This document shows positions 42,201-47,275 of a stretch of 64,000 nt of DNA, piece after piece (the first letter of the stretch is position 1; every line of letters starts with the position of its first letter). Both the position numbers and the translations under genes were made by a program. The stretch comes from Durusdinium trenchii. Taxonomy: Eukaryota > Sar > Dinophyceae > Suessiales > Symbiodiniaceae. The DNA lies in NCBI GenBank assembly GCA_963970005.1, contig CAXAMN010025273.1, positions 565,649 to 629,648 on the forward strand. The letters run 5' to 3'. The notes beneath the pieces were generated by a model. The model did no database searches, was not told the DNA's origin, and saw nothing but the letters and a program-made list of their open reading frames with translations.

Positions 42201-43679
42201 AACAGGGTGATCTCATGCCCAATCTCCGCCTTGAATGAGCGCTGACGCAAGCGGGGCACCACAACTGTCATGAGTTCGGACTCATCACAAGGGCTCAGGC
42301 CTTCCCAAGGAGTGAACCGCAGGCATTGAAGCTTCATGGACTCATCAAGGATCTCAATGACCTTTCCTGCAAGAACCACCGAGCACCCACGCCTGAGCAT
42401 GGTACTGCACCTCCGATGGCCTTCCAGGAAATCTCTGTAGAGCACCAGTCTCTCACCAGAAAGTGAGTCCGCAGCAAGGCGGAACAAAGCATCCAATGCC
42501 ATGGCAAATCACCACAAGATCAAGTGACCAGCACAAACGCAGGAAGGGTTGGCCACAAGACCTTAGTGGACGCTGAACCCCACTCGCGAGAGTGGCAGCT
42601 CAGCCCCAGGGACCCAGCCGCTCCTTAAGGCGAAGGACCTTGAGCCCAGACGCCTGAAGTGGAAAACCTGTTCATAAAGGAACTGATGGTCTTAGACCAG
42701 GTCCATGCCAAGCATGCCAACGCCTCATCTCTTCTCTTCGACATGTCCGCGGAACCCGCGGCGGCAGGACGCCAGCTCGCGAGGGTTCTCGCGGTGCACA
42801 ACGCCAGGGCTGGTGCCGGTCTGGCAGCCAAGTCGCTTGTGAATCCTGCCATGTCAGAAAAGAAGAGGCTCACCTGCACCGAAGATGAGAGGGGAGAGCT
42901 GACATGGTGAGCCATGAGAACACCTGACACTGACCAGAGGAAAGGGCGATGGAATCGACCTCCGGAAGCATCACGGGACCGACCATAGCGCGGTGAGCGG
43001 TGCGCAGGTCGCACCGAAGAGTCATGGCGGTCACTGACTGTGCCTATATAGGATATGTGTTTTTAAAAAACAGGTCAAGGAATGGTTTTGATACCTATAA
43101 GAATCCTATATAAGAACTGTAACATCATGCAAGCCACCCAACCCAGCTGGCGTTCCACCCGCCGCCTTCCACCCCGCCTCTCGCTCCTCCAGTTGCGTTT
43201 GCACCGCCACGCCGGCAACCAGGAGGTTTTGCACCACCGGCCACGGCACGTAGCGGCCCCAGGAGCGAATCGCCACCTTCCTGGACGGAAACGGGTCGTG
43301 CTGCGCAGCGGTGGGGCCGTCTGAAGGGTCGGTGCGTGCTAGTCGCCAGCGGAGGGCGGGTCTGAATACAGATCTTGGATGGGAAAGCTGTGGAACTTTC
43401 AACATTACTGATATTACTGAGGAAAAAACTCGATTCAAAGCTGTGGTCTTTCTTTCTGGAACATGCCAAATAGGGGTTGCCAGACTCACACAGTGGGCGC
43501 CGCACTCGCACTCCCCCACTACTGGGGAGGAGCGGATCAACAAACCCGACGACATCCCAGTTCATGTCGTTCATGTCCTTACCTTCATGCATGGCATCCC
43601 CGCTGATGTTCTTATGTTCACATGGTCCTCCCTTTCTGCCGGGCATCGTTTTGTCGAAGATGTGCTGAATCAACTGCAC
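27150..43679 (-). CDS. class III adenylate/guanylate cyclase gene (multi-exon, partial)
   Basis: Nine minus-strand exons, in gene order 43,679 to 27,150, encode the region before a class III cyclase catalytic domain and most of the domain itself. These enzymes make cAMP or cGMP from ATP or GTP. The two metal-binding aspartates are present (FFSDMAGFT and EFIGDAILAVFGAP), as are RCGIHSG, GNLGFHSRLKFGVIG and KLEELNK. Exon phases join exactly at five of the eight junctions. The helix between FGAP and RCGIHSG (one exon in about 29.2-30.9 kb) was not placed, and the junction near 43.4-43.6 kb does not join in phase. Donors are GT at four junctions and GC at three or four. At the transition-state positions the usual Asn and Arg of VNxAxR read as Thr and Lys (STLPAK). 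Substrate and membrane topology cannot be told. The gene surrounds a 10.9-kb retrotransposon. Confidence 0.88.
27279..27403. repeat. hairpin flanked by direct repeats
   Basis: A 19-bp inverted repeat with one mismatch (27,310-27,328 and 27,346-27,364) encloses a G-rich loop. A 20-bp direct repeat with one mismatch flanks it (27,279-27,298 and 27,384-27,403). The layout resembles a small foldback element. Confidence 0.75.
27964..28022 (-). CDS. class III cyclase exon: KLEELNK segment
   Basis: A 59-nt exon between CGAG (acceptor) and CAC|GTATTT (donor). Joined to the previous exon it reads GVIGEHSTLPAKLEELNK. This is the region that usually reads GDxVNxAxRLExLN, so Asp is Glu, Asn is Thr and Arg is Lys here. 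It starts two bases into a codon, matching the 1-nt overhang of the exon at 28,590. Confidence 0.82.
28590..28635 (-). CDS. class III cyclase exon: GNLGFHSRLKFGVIG
   Basis: A 46-nt exon after TTTGAG, ending ATCG|GCTCCT (GC donor). It encodes VGNLGFHSRLKFGVIG, the conserved glycine-rich strand after the GIHxG motif. It continues in phase from the exon at 29,169. Confidence 0.88.
29169..29207 (-). CDS. class III cyclase exon: RCGIHSG
   Basis: Thirteen codons between CCCAG (acceptor) and TCT|GTGACC (donor) encode VSIRCGIHSGWVS, the conserved RxGIHxG strand. The true start may lie further upstream, since the frame stays open to another CCCAG near 29,252 and reads RTAGEATQ just before. Confidence 0.82.
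29671..29710. repeat. 20-bp perfect tandem duplication
   Basis: Two identical 20-bp units within the cyclase intron. Confidence 0.9.
30886..30982 (-). CDS. class III cyclase exon: second metal-binding Asp
   Basis: After a GGTCAG acceptor the exon encodes IEHHDGVVIEFIGDAILAVF then GAPAKIKEHA. GDAILAVFGAP is a diagnostic class III cyclase motif that carries the second metal-binding aspartate. It joins with the exon at 31,351 to give SKIIEHHDG. The 3' end is either a GC donor after 30,895 or a GT donor after 30,886. Confidence 0.93.
31351..31423 (-). CDS. class III cyclase exon directly downstream of the retrotransposon intron
   Basis: A 73-nt exon after GCTGAG, with a GT donor after AAGAT. 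It encodes IVEQLVPEQTLVLLSRYFND and MSK, the helix after the first metal-binding Asp. It begins with two bases (GT) that complete the single A left by the exon at 42,837-42,873 (giving FTSIVEQL), across an intron of 11,413 bp that holds the retrotransposon. Confidence 0.9.
31705..31722. repeat. target-site duplication, 3' copy
   Basis: The 18-bp string GAAGTGGAAAACCTGTTC is identical to 42,656-42,673. It marks the 3' end of the element. Confidence 0.93.
31769..31795 (-). promoter_or_regulatory. 3' UTR hairpin of the retrotransposon
   Basis: On the sense strand TAGCGCTCCAG pairs with CTGGCGCTA around a short loop, with a two-base bulge. It lies between the stop codon and the 3' end. In several LINE families a 3' hairpin is what the reverse transcriptase recognises. 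That role here is inference. Confidence 0.65.
31833..36425 (-). CDS. LINE polyprotein: endonuclease (C-terminal part), reverse transcriptase, RNase H
   Basis: A 1530-codon frame. Endonuclease motifs: RGVAIL (63-68), VYCKT (114-118), AGDFQ (152-156), IDGIL (208-212) and QHRPI (233-237). The usual GDFN Asn and SDH Asp are Gln here. Reverse transcriptase lies at about 520-800, with KIDKAKCFD (655-663), NGVAQGCSLS (713-722) and the FIDD catalytic box (748-751). RNase H lies at about 1150-1310, with TDGS, TAELWAL, RSDCK and NRTADHAAKRAA supplying the acidic residues. A Cys/His patch (CRLRMASKESLPHLVREC, 1078-1095) sits between RT and RNase H. The first ATG (36,425) cuts off the endonuclease start, which lies in another frame. 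The product would nick DNA, copy the element RNA at the target site and remove RNA. Confidence 0.95.
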   Translation of the reverse strand: MLAPSKLPPLGRIVMPMSLVCKKPGLEKTVSFMRPNWSNKKAPTFSMESYYQACYHRMALLARGVAILAAKELATELLPGEDATGLYVKLRATKRVQACWIQLTRHLRALVFSVYCKTAASADKHILDFNNSLLSDILSVASQWGDIPIIIAGDFQLPPLQYPVVAHATNYLHWCDVLQVATGEDTSRPLTFSMDGNFTGYGDGCSSIDGILTNSVATAALASVEVLPFFRVQHRPIKATFNWKIIWQQGFKLYKPAPFVFPPGFKSHAFDAPAYPHHEHIENKWHFANSLCIDTLLDQGASWGIGPQERGKAVRTRPKQICPGQNHSGAATTKRGSWLANALGGLFEIQAFHTQVIQPGPRKVICHRTIVKTWSRLFWLQAPCLWPYERNPTLVEVARAIQWVQDTQAVLELKCKLRRIQAWKNKINDSAKVGSAYLFRHLKNKNAEEPANLIIDQQKNIVFAPREAIAEINQQWDTVYSANEGFPHPLKMLELVWPQVHNFAQSCSVPDLSAHDLFLTVKSRRADAAPGLDGWRTLEMQMLPLQCFEAFALLFREVEEDSTHLPQALATAKQVILNKNGSSEPLQKRLITLLPVILLAYTGARFRHLRDWQSVVMPFQLQGGIPARQMSAIHTHFALSVDQAKSDSEPLIGIKIDKAKCFDRIIPQYAGALMLTFGVPKGIVSVFLKLYSQLERHLQYKSWFAPAATHSTNGVAQGCSLSLIAVNVHMKAWIHMLDVLPTVAARAFIDDAYLWTRLIHSQDLFKAIQITKAWDDLVGQAMNSNKCSVWGTTSAARKCVKALFPDMSLVLELEVLGVYIRTSDRCAMHFSEDKCAKILADIKNIGALPLSVPQKAKIIGCKVIPQCTYNAAINGIPAKALARIQGEIVNVLWNRRPHWRSRFLVFAFLAQPHRVEPLCARHYNAILDIYRFLTMFPQEETRFRHLLKQATPSKTSIAQSFKQAFRFFSLELEPTGMILFRGKKLVDFMSLGVREVKKILQQLARHTCYAQASLQSRKDFIAPGGFLDFHLSTLFLRKPSFEAETPSPVSAFFQAQLVGYVLTNDRLAAAKLVDSSHCRLRMASKESLPHLVRECPIILNDNPPPVCHELGRNFELLGIVEHPWSVLAKRLEVSNPSCLQPVKWETLAEPVRVWTDGSVMWPEHFALTCAGFAVVNADNQVIAHGPVAHWSLTSYTAELWALIHAFTYASGPVHVRSDCKTLVDQASWMCTNQQVQPQWPHLPWWKFLFALVLERQQVAPQPLSVEWIPAHLLEHIPEHLIDDDMARANGSTVRDIHHNRTADHAAKRAALANAAIQHQLYPEVCRAVLQRQEWLTRLCILLGQEVSKDIHETDDERLEETFTPEAQFPNLQWHADPTCFPWKFEQEWPSAPEKWPFAVEDWANFGTFIKALQWSCQADMRVSFTELAVLFVHFGTPCTLLADEHCTFQALAKWLKSSFAFCRRQLGRAITPGKYEPHIAHTWGKSMPPGTLCGCRPFFSDDALHLLTKVSRKVTGAAMSAWAFPVGEFR
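36300..36480 (-). pseudogene. N-terminal endonuclease segment in a different frame
   Basis: In the frame offset from the main RT frame, about 36,480-36,340 encodes SSSWTIATVNVGSL and then HANVTCVQETRVG. These are the first two apurinic-endonuclease motifs (catalytic N and QE). The next motif (RGVAIL) is in the main frame, so a one-base shift lies between about 36,370 and 36,230. An AAAAAA run at about 36,339-36,344 is one candidate. Programmed slippage, a mutation or a base-call error would all give this picture. Confidence 0.8.
36481..37071 (-). other. inter-frame segment of the retrotransposon
   Basis: Between the stop of the coiled-coil frame (37,072) and the endonuclease start, three frames are open in turn with hydrophobic, Cys-rich readings. 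One contains HSQCFLCEVKRYFEVNDVPL. An ATG lies just after the upstream stop (about 37,063). An intron-like pair (CAG|GTGAGC and TTGCAG|GAC, about 36,800-36,710) is present, so splicing is one alternative to mutation. No domain is identified. Confidence 0.5.
37072..39132 (-). CDS. LINE second frame: HW...CGW module (copy 2) and C-terminal coiled coil
   Basis: About 680 codons, ending at TGA 37,074-37,072. There is no ATG near the start: the frame is open back to a TGA at 39,294 but reads as coding from about 39,130 (DALDYHCELLRLHIPAAQ). Counting from the TTG at 39,090, residues 35-160 hold a module with HW (46-47) and CGW (105-107) that resembles the end of the first frame. Residues around 580-610 are basic (KGSGKGKSNRKPKNK) and 620-672 form a heptad-like coiled coil (LEVLEARFDTLQGQVSGIEK). 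The C-terminal part could act as an RNA-binding, self-associating ORF1-like protein, by analogy with LINE ORF1 coiled coils. The lack of a start suggests it was once continuous with the frame before it. Confidence 0.8.
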   Translation of the reverse strand, partial: LFSDALDYHCELLRLHIPAAQFAPPARWHPETSELSFLNDLTCRAASFESTIVPILWEQHWIMCELYRDGWDFNFIVRGPDALQPLCNQLATDVAAKVMHDGAVLHVTFIRTNPPPHLCGWTMLFDLYRRFGTLMPMPSSRLLNDLRTSAYAPWHVWVHEQAVRQWGADIDPTLRTFASSGLLLHLGRIDQARIPQQYQAAGAVSSSTPTDPAVDPLTVHDPWAKKAPPSRWEDLRLGTTHPFHNEKGEQLDQLHGLQATGHNGGIVLTTKQHLSELIKLGTKHPFVALLPQLDDSSKAALGVAAHGPFEVILYDKAAGQTYKRITHAVAIFGKFNFTLKDPAAEFHTSEIAELALEFDSRLTQKAEFDHAAANPVLFFRNFIAKHMPSLKEQITVYGFRHNRHPSATKEDDQLQIVLKVPKSARPELLQLSGADSILVRDYLERGTSPIDVTVIPKFWPINAKALRELLIAAEKVTGIAGVLMTRRGLAVRAWSKEVAEVRKKLLPADPRLTSSNLHVVPRLLLNSSGWPPGASPADIVEAVHKAVGLPPVPTRTFRSAGVHVWQLGFESPPKVDDFTVKINVDIFQILLAPNAEPEKGSGKGKSNRKPKNKQAAELPAPTAPPGLPAFNPEQKRLEVLEARFDTLQGQVSGIEKKQVTLETKLDSRFEEIGSTLRQLVQLSTAP
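39118..39396 (-). pseudogene. frame-changed bridge between methyltransferase and coiled-coil frames
   Basis: A third frame is open here and clearly coding (FAFQLRLDFFCQLALRGRDN, later TEQGNIILQRLQATSPNGGF). It begins where the methyltransferase frame meets TGA at 39,362 and ends where the next frame begins. Two single-base shifts, near 39,385-39,395 and 39,118-39,135, would make one continuous protein. Confidence 0.75.
39362..42502 (-). CDS. LINE first frame: C5 cytosine DNA methyltransferase plus HW...CGW module (copy 1)
   Basis: 1046 codons from ATG 42,502. Residues 1-130 are unassigned. The methyltransferase core follows: motif I LHLFSGAFCGWSRAL (136-150), motif II FVDAD (167-171), catalytic motif IV SPPCVSWSRGGK (229-240, Cys232), motif VI FFECADE (268-274), motif VIII NARTRWLAV (309-317), and motif X LLGNAIAQPHA (467-477). 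The target-recognition region lies at about 325-460. Motif VI keeps the catalytic Glu but reads ECA instead of ENV. The enzyme would transfer a methyl group from S-adenosylmethionine to cytosine C5. Residues 490-900 are unassigned. Residues 905-1040 carry the first HW (927-928) ... CGW (984-986) module. The frame stops at TGA next to a one-base shift. Confidence 0.93.
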   Translation of the reverse strand: MALDALFRLAADSLSGERLVLYRDFLEGHRRCSTMLRRGCSVVLAGKVIEILDESMKLQCLRFTPWEGLSPCDESELMTVVVPRLRQRSFKAEIGHEITLFGTITDKSEAPVWVFDDDVLLVHRTQFDNSLPINALHLFSGAFCGWSRALSWIGKNVPELKTGTQTFVDADPVVMSAWAHQHRQIHHSGLTRADATWDPSNEIGICSSVADCTVLRHCQWTTNAISTASPPCVSWSRGGKLFGMDCPQGFAAFETILLIELQQPMLVFFECADETVSHQHFPLLQNALKLIGYVQIWQQIVPLHQLTHNARTRWLAVWKRFDMSCLPYGSTLVPRAPPLTPWHSSLNHFWIPDDIRQQLQSGADAITCYGDPQLLPPAKRARLSTGSPHEVLLKRVPAYNEALPTLCCTYTKQHNLEACHLADKGIFASIVKEGDGFAFLNPLSFVPLFGATDKVSLPCDVSQAFHLLGNAIAQPHATLGLAVGLIALSKAQVQALDLVQRSWHDRLTADNAIVHRSGDWIEVHRRDDFLRSIDFRFYLLPDPSVVYVCLRTQLLLKESHRDTSVPCTSTLLQALKQILTIDECDPAAIRFISDTEQDLSEQTAETALQVTDTIRCPWHNEPFALFCRGEGRFVETVPPPEELPPTVPFSVVEDGPVNVIDCQPLSFDELRRHESFQEALTCFEHLFKVLQESTGPQQLAALAWEHPPLLFAVTIDQQDPLGCVQTQLDLLFPGKFSVFLGPGRLKQIADGPFLLVRSRNHNDDALVALVEISPRTVVHLKAVPKQICGQCKIVTPKGDFMLVTHNFRAITSPTFCFTGDILVIDRLQDRPVFAGGHHNSERPVAQLPAGATFPQRVAFAVETHGWAASDELENAFKILRTLEPNFIQACGFMRWDPALSEFDEGAFEEVHFAPLGCTCLLLLVGCHWALIQVMRTTHETRIRVAGLPQQCAQRAAVITCRMLDIAPHRAALDFDFLRPPEHMCGWTIMFQLYTKAEILDHLPDASYFWGILTIEERRQVNDMLIASQQHWTQARADPSCVVLPSS
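42503..42655 (-). promoter_or_regulatory. 5' UTR of the retrotransposon
   Basis: 153 nt from the element 5' end to the ATG. It begins with the spliced-leader-like 17-mer and includes a palindromic CTCTCGCGAG. No TATA-like box is seen. Confidence 0.75.
42639..42655 (-). other. spliced-leader-like sequence at the element 5' terminus
   Basis: The first 17 nt of the element, directly after the target duplication, are AGGCGTCTGGGCTCAAG. The 3' 17 nt of the dinoflagellate spliced leader, as I recall it, are AGCCATTTTGGCTCAAG. Thirteen of 17 positions match, including the last eight, and the match falls exactly at the terminus. Confidence 0.65.
42656..42673. repeat. target-site duplication, 5' copy
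   Basis: 18 bp identical to 31,705-31,722; adjacent bases differ at both ends. It marks the element 5' end inside the cyclase intron. Confidence 0.93.
42837..42873 (-). CDS. class III cyclase micro-exon: first metal-binding Asp
   Basis: A 37-nt exon between GGTGCAG (acceptor) and ACAA|GCGACT (GC donor). It encodes VSLFFSDMAGFT plus one base. FFSDMAGFT is the first metal-binding Asp motif of class III cyclases. It joins in phase to EEREV upstream and to FTSIVEQL downstream, which is strong support for such a short exon. Confidence 0.88.
43178..43361 (-). CDS. class III cyclase exon: segment just before the catalytic domain
   Basis: A 184-nt exon after ATTCAG, with a GC donor (GAG|GCGGGG). 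It encodes SRKVAIRSWGRYVPWPVVQN then LLVAGVAVQTQLEERE. The RYVPxPVVxxLL pattern followed by a charged link is typical just upstream of the cyclase domain. It joins in phase to VSLFFSDMAGFT. Confidence 0.85.
43583..43679 (-). CDS. probable upstream cyclase exon
   Basis: A 97-nt exon between GGCGGCAG (acceptor) and GAAG|GTAAGG (strong donor). It encodes VQLIQHIFDKTMPGRKGGPC then EHKNISGDAMHE. It does not join in phase directly to 43,361, so a small exon or alternative acceptor must lie between. Confidence 0.5.
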
Positions 43680-45714
43680 CTGCCGCCCAACTCGGCCACG
43701 GAACGTGTCGCTGGTGTCGTCCCCTCCGGCTGTCCGGGCTCTCCCCGAACGTGGCGACGTTTGGTTCTCCTCCGACCGTTGGTTGAGAGAGATGCTTGTT
43801 CTCCCATGAAGTGGTCCAGAAGGGGTCCGGTTTCAGGTGAGGTGTCCCAGCTAAGGCAGATCTGAATGAGTCAGGTGGTGAGGCACCTCCAGGCACCAGC
43901 CTTGAAATACCTTCAAGGCAAATGATCCTTTCTAAAAGGTCGAACAAAGGATGTTAAAACATGGCAACCCTGGTCCCATCCTGTCCCAAGTCATGACATC
44001 AGATTCTCTGACTTCCGCCTCTGCAGCTCCCTGCTCTGCCTGCGCACGTCGTCTGAGGGACCCCGGACGCGTCACTGTAAGCCATTCTTTCCGTCGGCCA
44101 ACTGGGAACCGTATATGTGATCCTTACTCTTTGCTTTCAATAGCATCCCCTACTCACTCGCCCTCCCAAAAAGCAAGTGAAAAACATGCAAACACGTACA
44201 GGTCCGACAAATCAACTGACTGTTGAGCGTGCAGCTCTACACTCATCCTATCTTATCCTCCTGGAGTCCGTACAATCTGAAAAATACAGCCTCAAACCAT
44301 TCATCCAAGTGCCCAGTAGACTTCATCAAATGCCCAGCAGATTTCAGGCAACAGGTTAGTCTTAGGCACATGTCTTTTCTCTGCCTTTGGGAATTGATTT
44401 CTTCCGCAGGTTCCTGGGTTGTCCTCTGTGTCAACTGTGACTTAAAGAAGGCGCATGCCAAGCCTCCGATCTCTCCTGCAAAAAGACAGGCACGTGCCGT
44501 CGATTGACAAACGGGTGATGAAGAAGGTGACTGGAACAGCAACAAATTTGGGCTTAACATGGCTTAACTATGGTTGACTGGTCTTCAAAACACGACAGCC
44601 TACACATAAACTATGTAGGGGCATGTCTTAGAGAACAATCCGAACGGGAGATCCTTCGACAATGCATTCTACAATTGCTGAGATTGTCAGTAGGGGTACT
44701 ACCAGGGCCCTTGCCCAAGTACGATAAGTGATGAAGGATGTTCGAATGTTGCTACAAAAGGATGTGAATGTGACAAACCTTTTTGGCAAACAAAATCAAT
44801 CTGGTGCGGGAGTGGCTGGCGCAGCTAGCGCACAGCACCAGGAACCTCTCACTTGCTGATAGCAGCCAGCTACCACCCAATACACAAGCTACACGAAACT
44901 CTGAGGAAACACATGGGCTAGCCAATCAAGGATGGGCATTTGAGTCATTTAACATTGCGACCAACTCGCGGTCGGACTAACTCGCCACTTGGTCAGCACA
45001 TGATCACTCCTCTTTGGCGATGGCAGCCAGGTTGATGTGGGCCTCGGGGTTTCCACATCGGGCCATATCGACCTATTGAGGAGTGTATCAGGCAACTGAA
45101 CACTTGGGAGGTGAGCCACTCCCACCAAAGATGTAGGAATCTTTATGAATCTTTTAAAGCTAGCAGCTAGAGTCAAGAGTCCATAGTCTATAGAGCAATG
45201 TCAAACAGTTGAAAATAGTCAATCACCGGAAATAGCCTGGCAATCAGTTTCAAAAAAGGCGTGGCCTGGAATCATGTCCGGCCAACCCATGGGTTTGAGT
45301 CTACGTTAGTTGTACAACACGGTTCTTCCCGGCCCCCTGGGCATCTATTCAAAGCATCTATTCGTCGCCAACCCAATCCCGGACATGTCTCGCGTCAGCT
45401 CGCCCCTTTTTGCTTCAAGCGGGTTGGGACCTCTCCTCGCTTTGTGCTCATTGGCCAAGAATTGCAATGAACCTGGGAACCGCATGTTGAAAAATCGATG
45501 CTGGTGAACGATTCAGAGATATTCAGAACTTCGTTTACATAACCACTAACCCTTTGGGAGCCCAGTGAAGTTGGCCCAAACGACCAGCTGCAGTGCCCAA
45601 TTTCTCCACAGTTGGGTTCCCCTCAGGCGTGAGACGAGTGAGACCGGAAGTGAGGCGCTCTACTTCGCCCTTCACGGCCGTCTCCAACGAAGTCCAGCGC
45701 TACTTCTCCTTCAC
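43680..45714. other. no supported gene
   Basis: A GC-rich stretch at 43.69-43.83 kb has open frames on both strands. The rest is mixed-composition DNA with nothing recognisable. Confidence 0.4.
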
Positions 45715-45783
45715 CTCGACGAGCCTCGGAATCCCTTCCAGCCATTTGTTCCAGCTCAGGCCCCCATTGGTCCGGGCGCAGAA
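45715..45783 (-). CDS. 23-codon exon, unidentified
   Basis: In phase at both ends, between CAG and GAG|GTGAAG. Encodes FCARTNGGLSWNKWLEGIPR then LVE. Could be an upstream exon of the cyclase gene or a separate gene. Confidence 0.5.
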
Positions 45784-46344
45784 CTGCGCAGTGCTATGCG
45801 CAGTGCTATGCAGCGCTGAGATCAGGCTGATTCCACTGAACGAATCAGATCGAAATAAGGTTGGTCTCACGAACTGACGGATCAGGATGGGCGTCGCAAG
45901 GTCAACAAGTAGGGCAACCTGAGCTGCTGAACAACGAGCTCGAGGAACAGTTGGACAATGTTGAAACATAAATGCGCCTGCGATGCGCCATTCTGAAGAG
46001 TTCCCCAAGGCTTTACAACATTCCCTGCCAATCAAGAAGAATCTGTTGGCAAAACATGGACATGGTCGTCCGTTTTCAGTGCTTCTAATGCAAAAGGTGT
46101 ATATAAACAAATTGTCAGCAAACCTCATGGAAGTAAACCCCGAAGCAGCCAAGCTGGCCAAGCCACAAAAAGCACCATGATGTCATTTGTCCGGGGAACA
46201 CTGCATGATAAACTATGATAATGCAGGTGCACGTTCGATGTTCACCATGATATGGTCCATATATAAGTTCATTCAATATACAATTCATCTAAGTTCTATA
46301 AACTGTTCTATATAAATCTCTTGGAGCTTCCCTATACTCCCCGC

Positions 46345-46450
46345 CCTTTCCCGCGTCGTCTTCGGCCCGAGCCACAAGCGACAGCGCTCCGCGTCGTGGC
46401 CCAAGTCCCAGAAGCTCGGCAGCGGCGTGTCGGCGCCTTGGGAGGAGGAA
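46345..46450 (-). CDS. exon, unidentified
   Basis: After AACTCAG. Encodes ADTPLPSFWDLGHDAERCRL then WLGPKTTRER, up to a GC donor (AGG|GCGGGG). Composition is protein-like; no family is recognised. Confidence 0.5.
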
Positions 46451-47181
46451 CTGAGTTCCATGCATTCATTATGAAAGCTTTTCCAATATACAGATCTATA
46501 TACAGTAATGCATTATGAAACCTAGTCTCTATAATTTGGATCTATACACAGTATAGATCAGTACATAGTAACATTTTGTTCTCTTTGTAATATAACTTTG
46601 GAAGTCCTTTTCAATTGGTTCCACAGATCCAAACTGGACCATACTTTCCATTCCGGTGATTTGAGCACACCAAAACACATGGCTTCACCACATGACACTT
46701 GTTCAGGCTTTGGAATGTTGGTGAGCTGCTTCTTCCCTAAACTAGGATGTCATTTACCTTCACAACCTATATAGCGATTGCCTTGGATTTGCAACCATGA
46801 CGACCCACTCCCTTCCACCCCTCCATCACCCTACAGTCCCAGGTGCGGAAGTAGGCATACGGCAATACCAGCTGCACCAACATGCCCGCGGGCAAGACGA
46901 CTTTCCCACCTGCGAAGGTCGGGTGCTGGATCCGAGCAACATAGCGACGCAGCTTGGGTCGGACATGAGCAGCCAACAAGCACCAATCACCGGGAAAAAA
47001 AGCCTCCCTGACTTCAAATCCACACGGTTCTCACAGCAGAGAGCTAACCTATATTCCAATGGTCATCAGTGAAAATTCCACTTTCGTCGCGAAGTCCGTT
47101 CCCGTCCCAACCACTATAAATCACCTTGCAATGGCACAAACATGGTGACCTCTCCAACCCCAAGTTCCACTATAGTCACAC

Positions 47182-47275
47182 TGGTCTTGTTGACGGACCG
47201 CTCCGGTGTCTGAGTTGCATCCACGCTCCGCCGCTCCGCTGCGGACTGCGCAGCATGCTCCGCTGTCCCGGTCGC
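47182..47275 (-). CDS. exon, unidentified
   Basis: After CATGACAG. Encodes ATGTAEHAAQSAAERRSVDA then TQTPERSVNKT, ending near a GT donor. Ala/Glu/Ser-rich. The frame stays open for another 25 codons, so the end is approximate. Confidence 0.4.

Larger units (their letters stand above)
31723..42655 (-). mobile_element. DNA-methyltransferase-bearing LINE (non-LTR retrotransposon)
   Basis: A 10,933-bp element bounded by exact 18-bp target duplications. Minus-strand order: SL-like 5' end and 5' UTR (42,655-42,503); methyltransferase frame (42,502-39,362); a frame-changed bridge; a coiled-coil frame (to 37,072); an inter-frame segment; endonuclease, reverse transcriptase and RNase H (about 36,480-31,833); and a 110-nt 3' UTR with a hairpin. 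No poly(A) or terminal repeats are seen. Domain order and RT motifs place it in the apurinic-endonuclease LINE group with RNase H. LINEs with C5 methyltransferases are known from Symbiodinium (de Mendoza et al. 2018, from memory), where de novo CG methylation by the enzyme was reported. Frame changes suggest this copy is not autonomous as read. Confidence 0.96.
31424..42836 (-). other. 11.4-kb cyclase intron (GC donor) hosting the retrotransposon
   Basis: Bounded by the donor ACAA|GCGACT at 42,836 and the acceptor GAG ending at 31,424. Without the inserted element and one copy of its target duplication, the intron would be roughly 0.46 kb, a normal size for this gene. The element lies in the sense orientation relative to the cyclase. 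Confidence 0.88.

Noticed and set aside
42659-42910. An 83-codon plus-strand frame at the 5' side of the retrotransposon that looks helical.
   Set aside because: It overlaps the target-site duplication and runs antisense through the cyclase micro-exon at 42,837-42,873. It is best explained as an antisense shadow.
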